Assembly: GCA_002633005.1 (NCBI GenBank)
Contig: NMRA01000201.1
Span: forward strand, 641,557-705,556
Direction: 5' to 3'
From: Phoronis australis
Taxonomy: Eukaryota; Phoronida; Phoronidae
Length of the DNA: 64,000 nucleotides
Position numbers and translations under genes: made by a program. This document shows, one piece after another, positions 38,701 to 48,907 of this stretch; position 1 is the stretch's first letter, and the number at the start of each line of letters is the position of its first letter. The notes below the pieces were generated by a model, which did not search any database, was not told the DNA's origin, and saw only the letters and a list, made by a program, of their open reading frames with translations.

Positions 38701-41700
38701 GTGGGAGGCTTAATCACAACCTCTGAAGGACAAATATTCACAGTCACTTAAAAATGTTATACCTGCACCGCTTTTAGGTATCCAAAAAGGGGAGCGCCAA
38801 GCCAGGTTACCCGCCGCTGAATCAGTCTTGCCAATGATTGCCTTATTTGAAAATGATTAGGAAAATTTGAGCCATGAAGCTAAACATTTAAATACAAAAG
38901 TCTTACCACAATGATGTGAGCAAGATGAAATATGAAGAGCAGTGAACGCGCGTGTTGTAGATCCTCCTTTTGCCAGAACTTGTAAACGCCCTACAAGGAA
39001 AAATGTGGTTTAAGAACACAATCATGAAATTCAAAAAGAGAACACCTTAAGTTTTTAAATTCCATTGCGTGGATATCCTTGTTTGCTTGAGTGGTAATAA
39101 AATCCAAGAACTAACTTGGTGTGTTACATGTAGGACTACATTTTTGTTACAAGAGACAAACAACATTAAGAAGTGCTATACAAGATACTGTACAAAGTAT
39201 TCGCGGCTACGTGAATAACACCATCATGCACCCCATAGCAGGAGAGAGTTGCTAAATAACAAAATTGACAATTCATTTCATGTAGAACTGTCTCCAGTCT
39301 CAAGAAACAATTCTTGTGAGTGAAGTGAGTTCATTTTCTCAGGAAAACATAAAATCAAAATCATGGTAATTCTGCACTAATTTATTTTCCACAAAAATAA
39401 TTGCCAAAATTGAATTTGATCAACTTTGCAGCAAAGAATGTTGTTTTAAGACATCTACATAATACAAACTATCCTAATAACAGAATACAAAAATAATCTT
39501 TGTTCAAATTTGTAGAGAGATTTGGCAAAAAAAGAATATTTCACTTGTCGGCCATGTTGTGTGCTAAATACAAGGTGAAAAGCTACAGTTACTGTAGTGA
39601 TGATCAGGGTTCTCTCTCAGCAAAAATTGCAAACATGGCGCAAATCATTCTGCATCGTTTTTTGTATCCTAAATTCCTTCCTTTTATCAGTTGTTACATT
39701 ACTTACACTTGATGAGCATGTCGCTATCATTTTCACTGCAAAATAATAAAAATAAATACCCCTATGCAATAGAATTTCAACCTTTTGTCATGTACACCTG
39801 TACATGTAATTTTGACTCTTCAAATACGGTTAAAAATTTTAAACATGGCTCAGGGCTTTTCAAACATGGCTCAAGAATTCCTAACACGATGCAAAACATT
39901 TCAAACAAGGTGAAACCCCGTGTTTGAACACATGTAAGAATTGTAACTGTAGAAAAGTGATTATACTATTCTGTTGCACAATAAAGTTAGAGTAAATTAA
40001 TGCATAATTTATTAATTTATTTATGAGCACAGTGTAATACTGTAGGGCTTAAACACATGCTTGCTCAGGTATTGAAGTGAAAAGCAGCCTGATTTTTGAA
40101 AAACAATATTTTGTTTTATATTTTGAGGTAGAACCCGTTGTTTCTATGACATGGCGAGTTAGCGTTTTCCTTATTTCACATAACAACACAAGGATCCAAG
40201 TAAAATTCATTATATAATTATCGCTTCAACCGAAAAATTCACTGGTCCTGACTTGATGGATTCCAATTTTTTATCTTCTTCTTCTGCTCGACTTCATTAC
40301 TGCTGCATAGGACATAAAGAAATGAAGAATATTCCGTTGAACAACAACGCTTTCTCTGAGACAACCAGGAGTCTGTTTTGTGAACAAAGAGTTGAGACGG
40401 AAGTGTAGTCCTTTGCCTCCATACGTCAACTACTTCAGAAAAATAATGAAATAGCCCTTTAGTAAAAGTGCAAAGTCTCTGCGAGCACAGACAAAACTGC
40501 TAAGTTATAATTTTCAAAAAGTATACAGTCTAGACTGTGAGACGGGCTCATATCTATTAGTGTATCAAATGACTCAATCTTTTCTTAGCAATTGTGAAAT
40601 GGAAGTGTCAGACCAAATGCCCGTCTTAAGTCTTAGCCACATCGTGAATTTTATGTTTTTTTACATATGGTCCATGCTATTACTGGAAACTACCAGCTAA
40701 ATCTACTGACAAGTGAGCCCTAAACAACTAGCCTTCTAAAATCTGCAACATTGTTTTATGTCAGGTAACGCAATATACATCTAGGACTACTCACATTTTC
40801 AGATATTTCATCTGCTAGGGTCTGACACTGGTTGACCAACACTGTCGTGTCGTGAACAGTGTTTAGGCACAAATACAAAGTCCGCTCACATTGGTTGTAG
40901 TAACCCTCGATGAAGCACTGGGAATAAACCATGTAATATCACTTAAAATGGTTCTGGTATAAAGTTATAGCAGTTTCAATTTGTAAACACCAGATTGTTT
41001 GAAGTGAGAGCAGCCAAAAATCTGAAACGTATTTCAAACTGAGATACAGCAAGAACATCGCATCAGTGTGCCAAAATGCTTCCTATGAGCTGGACACCAT
41101 TCCATACTCACTGCTGGTAAATTTCAGGGCAAAATTCCTGCACCAATTACTTGTGGTCCATTACGTATCAAGTAGCATCAGACAATACCATACACTATTG
41201 TTGGGATAGGTTCAGGTTTCTTGAACGGGGCAATTCAGCGGTTTCTGCTGAAATCAATTCTACTTTCTGCGCAGCAAATATTCAAGATTGGCCAGTCAAC
41301 AGAATACAAATACTCAATAGAGCTCTTAGTTAAGTATGCACTAATTTTTGTCTTTGTGTACAAATCTGGACCCATCGCTTTTGAATTTCCAAGCATCAAG
41401 TGGTAACAAAATTAGATGTTAACTCTTACAGAATTAATTGTGACAAACTTCGCAAAATCAAAATATAACAATTTGACATTTTTGATGTAATAGTTAATTC
41501 TTACAGTGGTTGAGTTATCAAAATACGAGTGGACATCTCAATAGAGCATAGTTGCATGCCCTAACGAAATTGTCACACTAGTTGTAAGGCCCGAAGATGT
41601 GATTGCAATGATCATACTTTTTGAAAGTGTTATTGACAAAATTAATTAAGTAGATAATTAATCAAGGATGACCTGTACTTTTGGTCTGACATTGAAATTG

Positions 41701-42799
41701 TTGCACGGGACGAGTTTTGTTTTTCATTTTGTTATTAATATAAGGTTCATTTTTATCTGAAAGCATAATTATGGCCACCATTAAGTAACATTTAATGATT
41801 TATTATAATGCCAAAACGTCTTTACTACAGAACTGTTTCAAACATGTCCAAAATTTTAGGAAACATCAAGTTTTGGAACCCAATATATTTTTGCTACTTA
41901 ACAGTTCGAATGGTTGTGGACTATCCACATGTAAGACATAGTTATGATTTCATAAGCATGCTAGTTCGCTTTCTTCATTTTTAGGCATCTCCAATGGATG
42001 TTCAGTGCATGATTTCAATTTTTAATTAAAATTAAAGGAGGTGAACTAACCATGTTATGCAACTTCATACTTACCTGACATCTGTTTGACACTGGCTCCC
42101 CAGACAGATGTCCAAAACCCGATTTCTGAAATTAAAATGGCAAGTCAATTTGTAGAAAATATAACGACCTATACATGCAAAAAAGAATAATTACATGTTC
42201 TGAGGTTTCATAGCTTTTCTAACAGAACTAAAGTTGATTTCAATTGTACAGAATTTTGGGCGATAAGAAAACAAAGTTGTGTTACAGTCAACATCAGAAC
42301 AGTTTTCACTTTCTGAACGAAAATTATGAAATGCCAATCTTTAACGAATGCTTGTCCAAGTAGCCATTATTTCAAACATTAACTGACTTTGTAAAAATTA
42401 ATTAAACTGGACAATGCAAAGTGACTGTAACCTGTAACATTAAATAACAAAAAGTACTATTCACAATTATTTAATTTTCAAAACAAGTACCTGTCTAAAC
42501 TGTAAAAAACAACTCTGTAACTTGAGATTTTATGAAATGGGAAACAAGATATCTTTGGGTTTAGAAGCAGATCTGGTTGGAGCAATAACAAATATTTCTA
42601 TCTGGCAACACAAGAGAAACTGAGACACACTTAACGTCACAGGCAACAGAGCAGAAAACACCGACTTACAAGAAAGACATCCTTGCCTATCAGACCATTA
42701 GTTATAGACCCTTTTGAGAAGAAATGGTTAGAGCTCTCTTTGCCCACAACAGCAACAACACACACTTTGTCCTCTTTGACATCATCGGGTAAAAAACTA
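20648..42799 (-). CDS. SMG8: SMG8, nonsense-mediated mRNA decay factor (20 coding exons, first exon missing)
   Basis: The protein family is the SMG8 subunit of the SMG1-SMG8-SMG9 complex; SMG8 restrains the SMG1 kinase that phosphorylates UPF1 in nonsense-mediated decay. Exons in transcript order (minus strand, high to low): 42670-42799, 42075-42125, 40795-40917, 38907-38990, 38291-38358, 37685-37909, 36289-36467, 33588-33835, 32792-32934, 32054-32141, 31361-31516, 30615-30746, 29022-29220, 28588-28713, 28019-28168, 26741-26878, 23914-24032, 23522-23580, 22314-22499, 20648-20753. They sum to 2710 nt, and all phases agree to give about 903 codons; the human protein is about 990 residues. Diagnostic blocks seen are VCVVAVVGK, EDQIYRILRKSRV, FLRQHIELALTKGFNDNVGR, HARGPA, GHQLCEE, CNCGR...DDPF, GLSLALSLGQ, STTEYLAGM, DMPLYFP and WVLRLPY. 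The copies of exons 8-9 at 34-35 kb are treated as an assembly duplication. Intron 7 junctions are the least certain. Confidence 0.93.
21841..21905 (-). repeat. tRNA-like / SINE head, degenerate
   Basis: On the minus strand TGGCTCAGTGGTTTGAGC resembles a tRNA A box, followed by a perfect CCCGGATT/AATCCGGG stem whose loop lacks the TTCRA of a real T loop. Read as a tRNA-derived repeat in an SMG8 intron. Confidence 0.4.
22314..22499 (-). CDS. SMG8: SMG8 exon 19
   Basis: Encodes AQLMRVFVSIPDGPVHLALS, then PSPCPLYTPEEQ and LWVLRLP. The donor TTGCC|GTATCT splits the conserved Pro of the 'LRxPY' motif, and exon 20 restores it with A-TAT. Reading through instead gives an unrelated tail that stops at 22256. 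Confidence 0.93.
23522..23580 (-). CDS. SMG8: SMG8 exon 18 (59 nt)
   Basis: A 59-nt exon encoding SSDMPLYFPC, matching 'NSDMPLYI'. Acceptor TTCTTTTCAG, donor GTCG|GTAAGT. CG plus G of the next exon gives Arg. Confidence 0.92.
23914..24032 (-). CDS. SMG8: SMG8 exon 17
   Basis: Encodes VGVEYECPRGRRFFCSAPDK (compare 'VGFEYEDSRGRRFMCSGPDK'). Acceptor TTTTCTAG, donor ATGAAG|GTTTGT. Confidence 0.95.
24033..26740 (-). other. SMG8 intron 16, nothing else recognised
   Basis: 2.7 kb intron. A CpG-richer patch is at 24470-24560. No frame recognised as a gene on either strand. Confidence 0.5.
26741..26878 (-). CDS. SMG8: SMG8 exon 16
   Basis: Encodes DQPGFISGSSYLLPWDV, then a basic Lys/Ser-rich tail (SSSKKGKSRKGQK). 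The human protein has 'DQQGFIPGTNYLMPWDI' followed by a basic loop. Acceptor GATTTCAG, donor AAAAAG|GTAGTC. Confidence 0.95.
28019..28168 (-). CDS. SMG8: SMG8 exon 15
   Basis: Encodes STTEYLAGMVNSNSPPGLLP then KFSSWSLCALGKS. The human protein has 'STVEYLPGMLHSNCPKGLLPKFSSWSL'. Acceptor TATTGCAG, donor CAGG|GTGAGA. Confidence 0.97.
28588..28713 (-). CDS. SMG8: SMG8 exon 14
   Basis: Completes LSLGQS and then encodes a low-complexity acidic linker (LTPTENSVAEAATQEEGAA). Acceptor TTTTCCAG, donor AAAG|GTATGC. The splice choice is supported by matching phases and the conserved Gly-Gln-Ser junction. Confidence 0.88.
29022..29220 (-). CDS. SMG8: SMG8 exon 13
   Basis: Encodes EANFDFYMDLETKCC (compare 'AANYDFYQLLEEKCC'), FPTFKPS and GLSLALSL. 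Acceptor CTTTAG, donor TTGG|GTAGGT, phase 1. Confidence 0.96.
29302..29844. repeat. Duplicated block B, copy 1 (SMG8 intron 12)
   Basis: Repeated at 29846-30389 with a few substitutions. Ends in poly-C before the single N at 29845. Confidence 0.88.
29846..30389. repeat. Duplicated block B, copy 2 (SMG8 intron 12)
   Basis: Second copy of 29302-29844, running through the poly-C tract into the continuing intron sequence. Confidence 0.88.
30615..30746 (-). CDS. SMG8: SMG8 exon 12
   Basis: 44 codons ending in CNCGRTQADRDDPFTHR, the conserved Cys motif plus DDPF. Acceptor TTACCAG, donor CACAGG|GTAGGT. The repeated 29.3-30.4 kb seam lies in the intron just downstream. Confidence 0.96.
31361..31516 (-). 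CDS. SMG8: SMG8 exon 11
   Basis: 52 codons, phase 0 at both ends: RVFAQHARGPA, FWKNGHQLCEEVSLSGRHCV. This is the most diagnostic stretch for SMG8. Acceptor GATTGCAG, donor GAG|GTAAGC. Confidence 0.97.
32054..32141 (-). CDS. SMG8: SMG8 exon 10
   Basis: Encodes RCNKILPHAENTYQEGLPKH, matching 'RCQKALPMAHSAYQSNLPHNYT'. Acceptor GATTTCAG, donor AGG|GTATGT. The first base T completes Asn with AA of exon 9. Confidence 0.93.
32792..32934 (-). CDS. SMG8: SMG8 exon 9
   Basis: Encodes IPTLQEWLAVAGSL through LLDIDNRFSD, matching 'LPTYQKWISAAS...FLDIDTKFSE'. Acceptor ACTTGTAG, donor GATAA|GTAAGT, phase 2. A near-identical copy lies at 34349-34491. Confidence 0.93.
33588..33835 (-). CDS. SMG8: SMG8 exon 8
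   Basis: 82 full codons. It has a serine-rich linker (AAASSSSLSDFSSSF) and then EFNDFLRQHIELALTKGFND, the conserved block before the ELPTY segment. Donor TTCGAG|GTAGTG. The acceptor is taken as TTCTACAAG; an alternative AG lies 11 bases upstream (TTATTTAG). A second, identical copy lies at 35140-35387. Confidence 0.9.
34349..34491 (-). other. SMG8: Duplicate copy of SMG8 exon 9 (assembly copy)
   Basis: Near-identical to 32792-32934 with the same splice sites; the flanking introns are also duplicated. It lies just beyond the single-N seam at 34040. Used in series, exons 8-9-8-9 would break the reading frame (exon 9 ends in phase 2, exon 8 needs phase 1). It is best read as a second haplotype contig. 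Confidence 0.88.
35140..35387 (-). other. SMG8: Duplicate copy of SMG8 exon 8 (assembly copy)
   Basis: Identical at the protein level to 33588-33835, offset by 1552 bp, with the same donor and acceptor. Part of the duplicated block 34041-35591. Either copy could be the true one; only one should be used. Confidence 0.88.
36289..36467 (-). CDS. SMG8: SMG8 exon 7
   Basis: Starts with NNSLFAVPNNEEYVHVF, matching 'CLFTVPANQAFVYI' of SMG8, then DNPVDNYLNLLRENC. The acceptor ATTCTAG is clear. The donor chosen (GTTG|GTTACT) is weak; it was picked because it gives the phase needed by exon 8. Confidence 0.85.
37685..37909 (-). CDS. SMG8: SMG8 exon 6
   Basis: 75 codons with SPRVLFAF and, near its end, IEDQIYRILRKSRVITN. 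The second block is among the most conserved parts of SMG8. Acceptor AAATCAG, donor ACTAG|GTATGA; AG plus the next C gives Ser. Confidence 0.95.
38291..38358 (-). CDS. SMG8: SMG8 exon 5
   Basis: Encodes GSSFDMTYVRFFRTLD, matching the conserved 'SFD.TYDR.FRALD' block of SMG8. Acceptor TTTGCAG, donor AG|GTTTGT. Phase 2 joins to the next exon to make Arg. Confidence 0.88.
38907..38990 (-). CDS. SMG8: SMG8 exon 4
   Basis: 28 codons containing FWQKEDLQHARSLLFIFHLAHI, the counterpart of the 'LLYLFSVCHI' region. Acceptor CTTGTAG, donor GTG|GTAAGA. Confidence 0.87.
40795..40917 (-). CDS. SMG8: SMG8 exon 3
   Basis: 41 codons, phase 0 at both ends. It contains IEGYYNQCERTLYLCL, resembling the 'YY....K.LYL.L' stretch of SMG8 proteins. 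Acceptor ATTCCCAG, donor AAT|GTGAGT. Confidence 0.82.
42075..42125 (-). CDS. SMG8: SMG8 exon 2
   Basis: A 17-codon exon with FGHLSGEP, between TTTCAG and CAG|GTAAG, phase 0 at both ends. It fits between the nucleotide-fold exon and the exon with EGYY. Confidence 0.72.
42670..42799 (-). CDS. SMG8: SMG8 exon 1 of those found (G-fold-like start)
   Basis: Encodes residues 1-44 of the traced protein, with VCVVAVVGK followed by a KESS stretch. This matches the degenerate nucleotide-fold start of SMG8 (VGIFGK in vertebrates). The acceptor is TTTGCAG and the donor is CTT|GTAAGT. It begins with one leftover base, so a short upstream exon ending in phase 2 is needed to supply the start codon. A second AG three bases further in (acceptor GTAG) leaves the same phase. 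Confidence 0.85.
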
Positions 42800-43762
42800 C
42801 TGCAAACAGAAGGATAAAATAGGGTAAGATCTAACCAACACAAAAATACCAAACAATGAACCACGTACTATTACCGTCCAATATCCAGCCTTTCCATGGG
42901 TGCTGTCCTTTGGTAAAGTACAGGCTAAAAATTTTCAAACGAAATGAATCGGAAGATCTCATATATCGGCAGTGGTCAGGACTATTTCGGCGGTCTCCAA
43001 AAGAAAGCAAGGTACATGCAAACCAGATGTCATGATTTAGCTTTGCAAGCCACAAATTATATTAACGTTTTGTTTACCTAAATGTCTTGCTCATCAAAAT
43101 GCCCACGAGGCGGGTGCATCCCCCCCTTAACCAGTGGATAGGGGGGAATCCTTACCCCATTTTTAGGTCAAAATCAATGAAATGCGTAACCCGGGATAGG
43201 GTCAAATTTTTTGGGTCAACATAAATAAAATGCCCTTGTGGCCGGCATACCCTGCCGTAACTCGGGGAAAGTGTTTGATTAATATTTTAGTGTTCAGATG
43301 CTTTAGTCATTTTAGCTAAAACCTTTAAAAAGTCTAGCGCGAGCCTACAGATGGATAGGCAAGATGAAAACAAGACGAGTAAGAGAGACATTCCACTGAC
43401 ATTGTCTTGGACAAATTCAAAAATCTAGCTCCATCAGCGGAAACCAGACACAGGCGTTTATTTTGCTCTAGATGAATTTGAACTTGAAAACTTTGTGAAA
43501 TTAAAAACTGGAAAAAGTAATGCATTTCATGAGCAACGTTGACAAATTCTGTTACTTTAGATGTTCCCCAGTATCTGTCCCCTTCTTTTGCATAAAAATT
43601 GTGTGAAAATTAATACCATGAAATTAGTTAATTAGTGGCACTAAAATGTCACTTCCATTATCAGGTTATAAAGTCAGTGCCCCACTTCTGAGTTGTTTTA
43701 GTTTGGATTCACTTCGCAAATAACTTACTAAAAATTGGAAGAACTATGAAGGAATAAGTCTG

Positions 43763-43825
43763 TCTCACAGTCAAACTCACTCACAGTCACACTCACTCAC
43801 AGTCACACTAACAGTCACACTCATA
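43763..43825. repeat. (ACTCACAGTCAC)n short tandem repeat
   Basis: Imperfect tandem units of ACTCACAGTCAC/ACAGTCACACT. Confidence 0.7.
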
Positions 43826-44249
43826 TTCGTCAAATGTTGATTCTAGTACTATCTTAATTTTGTACCAATTTTAAAAGTTGCAGAGCAGCTGTCTAATACA
43901 TGACAAAAGAATTTTGGTAGATTTTCTGTCTGACCTAATTTTAAGTGACCTTGATAAACCATGAAGTGTATGTAATAAATAATATTTTAATCTTTGAAAC
44001 AAAACCTTAACCTTAGCCTAGGCTTAGGCTAGCTCAGGCAATTCCGTTGCCATGGATGCCGCAGGCATTCAGGGGGGATAATACATCCCCACAAAAAGTT
44101 ACGAATTTCAAAATACAGGAAATAAAATCAAATGAAACATGCAATGATATGTGCACATGGAATTATAAATAACACATAACATAAGTCTGGAGACTATTCA
44201 GTCAAGATAATTTGAACAAATGGTTGGAAATCTGTTGCGGTTTGCTCGA

Positions 44250-44420
44250 GTTTCTCTTACCCGGGGTGCCATTTTGAGGAAGTTACGTGAAATCACACAT
44301 GTTGACCAATAAAAACTCCAATGGACACAAACCTTACAAATTTCATCTGATACCCGTCCCATGCTATTTTGCAAGTGCCACACGCCAGCATCACGTGCTT
44401 CACTCAGTCTCGCGCTAGCC
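44250..44420. promoter_or_regulatory. Possible SMG8 promoter / 5' region
   Basis: Upstream of the first traced SMG8 exon. It has ATTGG boxes in the minus direction and an AAAATGG start followed by GCACCCCGG|GTAAGA. That mini-exon (Met-Ala-Pro-Arg) ends in phase 0, while the next exon needs phase 2. It is a lead, not an assignment. Confidence 0.25.
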
Positions 44421-44643
44421 TTTGCCTAACTCACGTGACTCAGTTGAAATACTTTGTGGTTATTGCGTGCATGGTGAAAAAGTTAGCGGTAACCAAAAAA
44501 GTGGAGTTGGAATTCTTCGCCAAAGTCACCTTAATTCTCGCAATTCATCGAAGATATGTGTAGACATTAGTAGAAAAAAGGACCACTGGAGTCAGTAAGA
44601 GCTTTTTAAGTGATAGTTTTAAGTGTGGAACATATTGTAGTAA

Positions 44644-44735
44644 TAGCCGAGATTACCTGACCCGGGAATCGAACCAGCGACCCCCATAAAACCGGCAAGC
44701 GTGCTAACCATTCAGCTAATAGGCAATAGCCAGTT
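44644..44735 (-). repeat. tRNA-like sequence, probably SINE or tRNA pseudogene
   Basis: On the minus strand TTAGCTGAATGGTTAGCAC resembles an A box and GGTTCGATTCC a B box. The acceptor and T stems pair poorly in the standard register. No anticodon is assigned. Confidence 0.45.
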
Positions 44736-44828
44736 AGCGAGTAGCTAACAGAGGCTCATATGATTCACCGGAAGCACATCTACAACAGTATTTTTGACGA
44801 GGTGAAAACTCTTACTCAGTGACCGGAT

Positions 44829-45155
44829 TTGGCCTACCGACCTTTTAAACTACACGGGACGAAATTCGTACATAAAGCGATGGGAAGTATTGTAGCCCCT
44901 AACCGGCCAAGAAGCTACGACGAGGCTTTGCTAGAGATCGCGAGCCGTTCATCCTCTAATTCAGTTGCTGAAACTTATTCGCTAAGCTACGGACTGCTTA
45001 TCACAATTAGTGTCAACGATCAATGGCAAAGGGTTTTGTTAGAGAAAATGTTACGCATATTTTACCACGTATTGTCTAATGGTTCGTCTGCAGAAATTAT
45101 AAATCTTCTATCTATGGAGGCAGACATTTTTGTAATCTCTGACTCCTCTGTCTAA
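44829..45155 (+). other. Open frame of 108 codons, unknown
   Basis: Reads like coding sequence (APNRPRSYDEALLEIASRSS) but starts at TTG, has no recognised domain and no clear splice partner. It lies just upstream of the likely KLHL17 promoter region. Could be a fragment of an unrelated gene or repeat. Confidence 0.2.
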
Positions 45156-45359
45156 GGCCAAGTTAACCACCAGAAATTAATATCGCTTTTTTGACAATAA
45201 CGACTAATATTTTTTATTACTAATTGTCTGAGAAGTGTTCATTATCTTTCTACAAAGGCAGATAAATGTTTCTTGAAAGAATGTCAGAGTATAGATCGAG
45301 ATTTTTGATCAGCGCCACCTGGTTTTCCCGCAAATCAAGTTCGAATTTTGTAAACAAAG

Positions 45360-45503
45360 GCACATGACGAGCGTTTCGGCAGTGGTCGAACAGTAGCGTG
45401 AACTATTCACATTTTCGTTGAATTTGACCACACGAGCGGTTGGGAAAGGTGTAATATACACGACTTGTTTCGAAAATCACTCAGTAGGTGTTTTATGTAA
45501 TCG
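45360..45503 (+). other. Possible 5' UTR exon of the plus-strand gene
   Basis: A CpG-containing stretch ending in AATCG|GTAAGTTG, a strong donor. KLHL17 exon 1 needs an upstream non-coding exon, and this is a plausible one, about 10 kb away. Inference only. Confidence 0.22.
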
Positions 45504-47974
45504 GTAAGTTGTGCAATTTTAGGGTTTGAAGTTGTTTTTGTCTGCCATTTTAGATCAGCTGAGTGAAGAACAATGGCATTTTGCTTGGCAGTCTTCCCAG
45601 TGCGTGGCGATTCAATAGACTGTGTTTATCTGGCTTTGTTCTCCTCTGCACGTGGTAGGGAGTTGTTTTTAGATTCATGGCAGGACTGCATCAATGTTGG
45701 TATTTTAAAATAAGTGCACTCAAACTCACAGTAAGTTCATGGTCAGGCAACAACAACTTTGGGTCAGTCACGTTTGTTTTTTTATGATAATTATAAAAAA
45801 TTGCATTGATTGTGTATTCAGGCCAGGGTAATTTGGTAATGACTAATGTCCAATGCTGTTGGATATTTCTATTATATAAACAGTTTGTGGTGAAGTAAAT
45901 GTGTGTTGATTTTCTTTATCACTTAAAATTAGGTGGAGCACAATTCTGTCCGGGTCATCTTACAATAGCATTATGATTTCTTTGTCTGGATTGCAGTTTA
46001 GATATTTTAACATGGTGGCTTTGCTCTCTGAGCTTTACTCATTAGATTGGTTCATTAAACATTATTAGGACAGTGGAAGTGAGTAGTGTGGATTGTTGTC
46101 GTTATAACAACAACAAAAATTTTTATGAGTTGATATGTCACAGACACACATAATCAGCTGCTTGTCATGGCACTATATAGTGTCTATGTATAGTAAATTG
46201 ATATTGTAGTATACCAGTGAGCGGCTGATGAGAGTGCTTGTGATATTTGTTGGACATGGTGCTTCATTGTCTCGTAATAGGGCTATCCTTGGCGATAGAA
46301 CTCTCTTTCTGTCCCGGAGATAAGAATGTGCTTGGCCTAGTTTTGGAAATCGCGCGCATTTTTATGTCTCTCATTGATGCAGGGAACGGAAAGAATTTCA
46401 GATCACGCATCCACTGGTATTAGTCCAGTCGATCGTCAAACTTTTTTACGTCAGAGTTGCAGCCCACCCCTTACAAAAAAACACAGCAGTAGGCCTACTG
46501 TATAATACTTCATTGGCATTGGAAGGACAAATAGACTACCGTATATTGGATGCAACCAAGAAAAAATTGTAAAGAATTGAGACAACAACAAATAATGTGA
46601 AACTCGTGAGACAGCAAAATGTTCTGCCTGATGTTTATAGCATTGTGGGTAATAATACCAAGATTCTAGTTTCGCTTTGTAATCTAGGACGGCCCTATTA
46701 TTGTTGTGGACAAAGAGTGAAATGTTTCCATACATATTTCTTTGGTTTTGTTTAGCAGTAATTATTTGAACATGGGACTTTAATGACAAGGCTTTGCTGG
46801 ATTCGCCATTTTCCCAATGATCTTTTCACATGCCAATTTGACATATGTTCCAATATTTAGAGTTGGATTCATTGTGCTCGAGTATTCCTTTAGCAAGTGT
46901 GGTCATGTCTTCAGGGTAGGAGTTTCTTTCTATTGCGGTGATTACTGTTTTTCTGGTTGCTGGCACATTGCTCTGGATTTTGAATTTCCGGTGGCACTCC
47001 ACAAAAGGGTACGAGAATAATATCCTCCAGTATGTGGCGAAAGTAATCAGGTGAATCCCTACCATGATGGCTAGTTCTGTTTTTAAAAAATAGCTGGCCA
47101 TAGCTATTATCGCAGGGAAATTTTTACGGATCTAGCTTACCATCTTACTAACTTCCTTAGTACATTACTAGTTACAATTCGCTTCATTCTCGGCCATGAG
47201 AAAAGTCTATTTTGAGAAAGAATTTGGCTTAAGTCACAATGAGGGAAAAATTCCAAGTCGTCTTGTCTGGATACATTTGCTGTACTCTGTACTTGTTCAC
47301 CATGTCTGTGTCACTGTAGAGCTCCTCGTTGATTTGCCCTTAAGTGCCGACTGGTTTGACCTCCAAGTTCGTCCTTTCCTTAGATACACCCAGCTTTGCG
47401 TGATCGTGTCTTTTTATCCATTCAACAAGGTAGCCGCAGGGAAGAATGCATCCGGACCCGGTCTTTCACAAAACCACGAGTTAATTCAAAATTTTCAACA
47501 TTTTTGTAAAGTTTTTCACCATTTCAATGTTCTTATTATGTGTGATGTTTTGTTTTAATTTTGACTGTTTCGACTGCAGGGTTATGTTAGATGCAACCTG
47601 CATGTACCAATATATATGGTAGCTTATTCACCTGTTTAACGCACAATATGGAGGCCAGAGAAATTCTATTACAGTGTGATTTGTGATGTCATTAAAATGG
47701 CATTGAGGTATTTATTGTAATAGATATTTGCAGCAAAGTACAGTAATCAGTCTTAAAGAGACTGTTTTGGTAATTACCGGCAATCTTGTGTGAAAAGATG
47801 ATCTTAAATCTTTTTATATTTGAATGTACCCATGCATCTTTCATATAGTTGCCTGCTCAAAATCACTTTTAGCCTCCTTTATCTTCCAAGCAGCGTTAGA
47901 TTACACCCCTATGCAAGCAAGACTTCCATGTTTGCGGGAACAGGGCGTCCTTACACCTGCATACAGTTGTCTCG

Positions 47975-48038
47975 AAAAGTACATTTCTCAGCCAGCGCTT
48001 GTGTTATTCCACAAACACTGGCTAAGAAATGTACTTTT
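47975..48038. repeat. 29-bp hairpin, fully paired as minus-strand RNA
   Basis: Arms 47975-48003 and 48010-48038 around a 6-nt loop. The three DNA mismatches are C opposite A on the plus strand but G opposite U on the minus strand, so a minus-strand transcript pairs over all 29 positions. Confidence 0.75.
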
Positions 48039-48124
48039 TTAAACTTATCAACTGATCTTTTGTTAAATTAATGTAGTCGCACTCCGTAGATTTTTATAGA
48101 GGTGGCGCTAGTCCACCAGGCCTT

Positions 48125-48250
48125 CATGCAGCGTACGTCCTGGGCGTCCATTTGGACGCCCTAGCACTAATATAGACGCCCTGGCAAGGACGCCCAATGT
48201 ATCATTTGGACGCCCTGTCAATCAGAATTTCTCCAGTTTGGACACCCACA
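48125..48250. repeat. GGACGCCC repeat cluster, left of gap
   Basis: Repeats of TTTGGACGCCCT, TAGACGCCCTGG and GGACGCCCAATG. The same motif resumes after the gap at 48940-49010 (ATGGACGCCCTGGAA, TTGGACACCC). Confidence 0.7.
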
Positions 48251-48682
48251 TTGAAAGATTACTAAGACTCCCAGTTAATCAAAGCGGGAAGTTGGCCCTT
48301 TCAACTCGGAAAGAGATATACAAAGTATTTGAAATGTTGCAATATTCAAACTACTTGGTAGACCTGTCAATCATTAGCACGTGGTTGGTTGCCAGAGTGT
48401 CTGCTTTCAATAGACTCACATGCCACTGCCATTCTGTACTTTATATAGGGACATGGACCTTGCTTAACTCCAAACTGGTGTTTCAGAGCTGTAATTTCAT
48501 GTACTTCATCTTTTTTTAAAAATACCAAAAGCAAAATAAATGTCATTACTTTAATAATATGATGTGCCGCAAGAATATCCCCATTTAAAATGTTTGAGTT
48601 TTCGCCTGTTTCATGCTTTTCTATGTGCGTCTAAAATGGAGCAGCAGTGACACCTGTTGTCAAAATATAAACCACACATCAT

Positions 48683-48907
48683 NNNNNNNNNNNNNNNNNN
48701 NNNNNNNNNNNNNNNNNNNNNNNNNNNNNNNNNNNNNNNNNNNNNNNNNNNNNNNNNNNNNNNNNNNNNNNNNNNNNNNNNNNNNNNNNNNNNNNNNNNN
48801 NNNNNNNNNNNNNNNNNNNNNNNNNNNNNNNNNNNNNNNNNNNNNNNNNNNNNNNNNNNNNNNNNNNNNNNNNNNNNNNNNNNNNNNNNNNNNNNNNNNN
48901 NNNNNNN
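48683..48907. other. Assembly gap (N run)
   Basis: 225 undetermined bases, near GGACGCCC-type repeats on both sides. Confidence 0.99.

Noticed and set aside
44198-44383. Met-Ala-Pro-Arg mini-exon at 44.27 kb as SMG8 first exon
   Set aside because: Good Kozak and donor, but it ends in phase 0 while the next SMG8 exon needs two bases; kept only as a lead.
44644-44735. Functional tRNA gene
   Set aside because: A- and B-box-like sequences are present, but acceptor and T stems do not pair properly in the standard register.
47196-47558. 120-codon frame with hydrophobic middle
   Set aside because: No recognised domain, no splice or start support; within chance expectation for a stretch this size.
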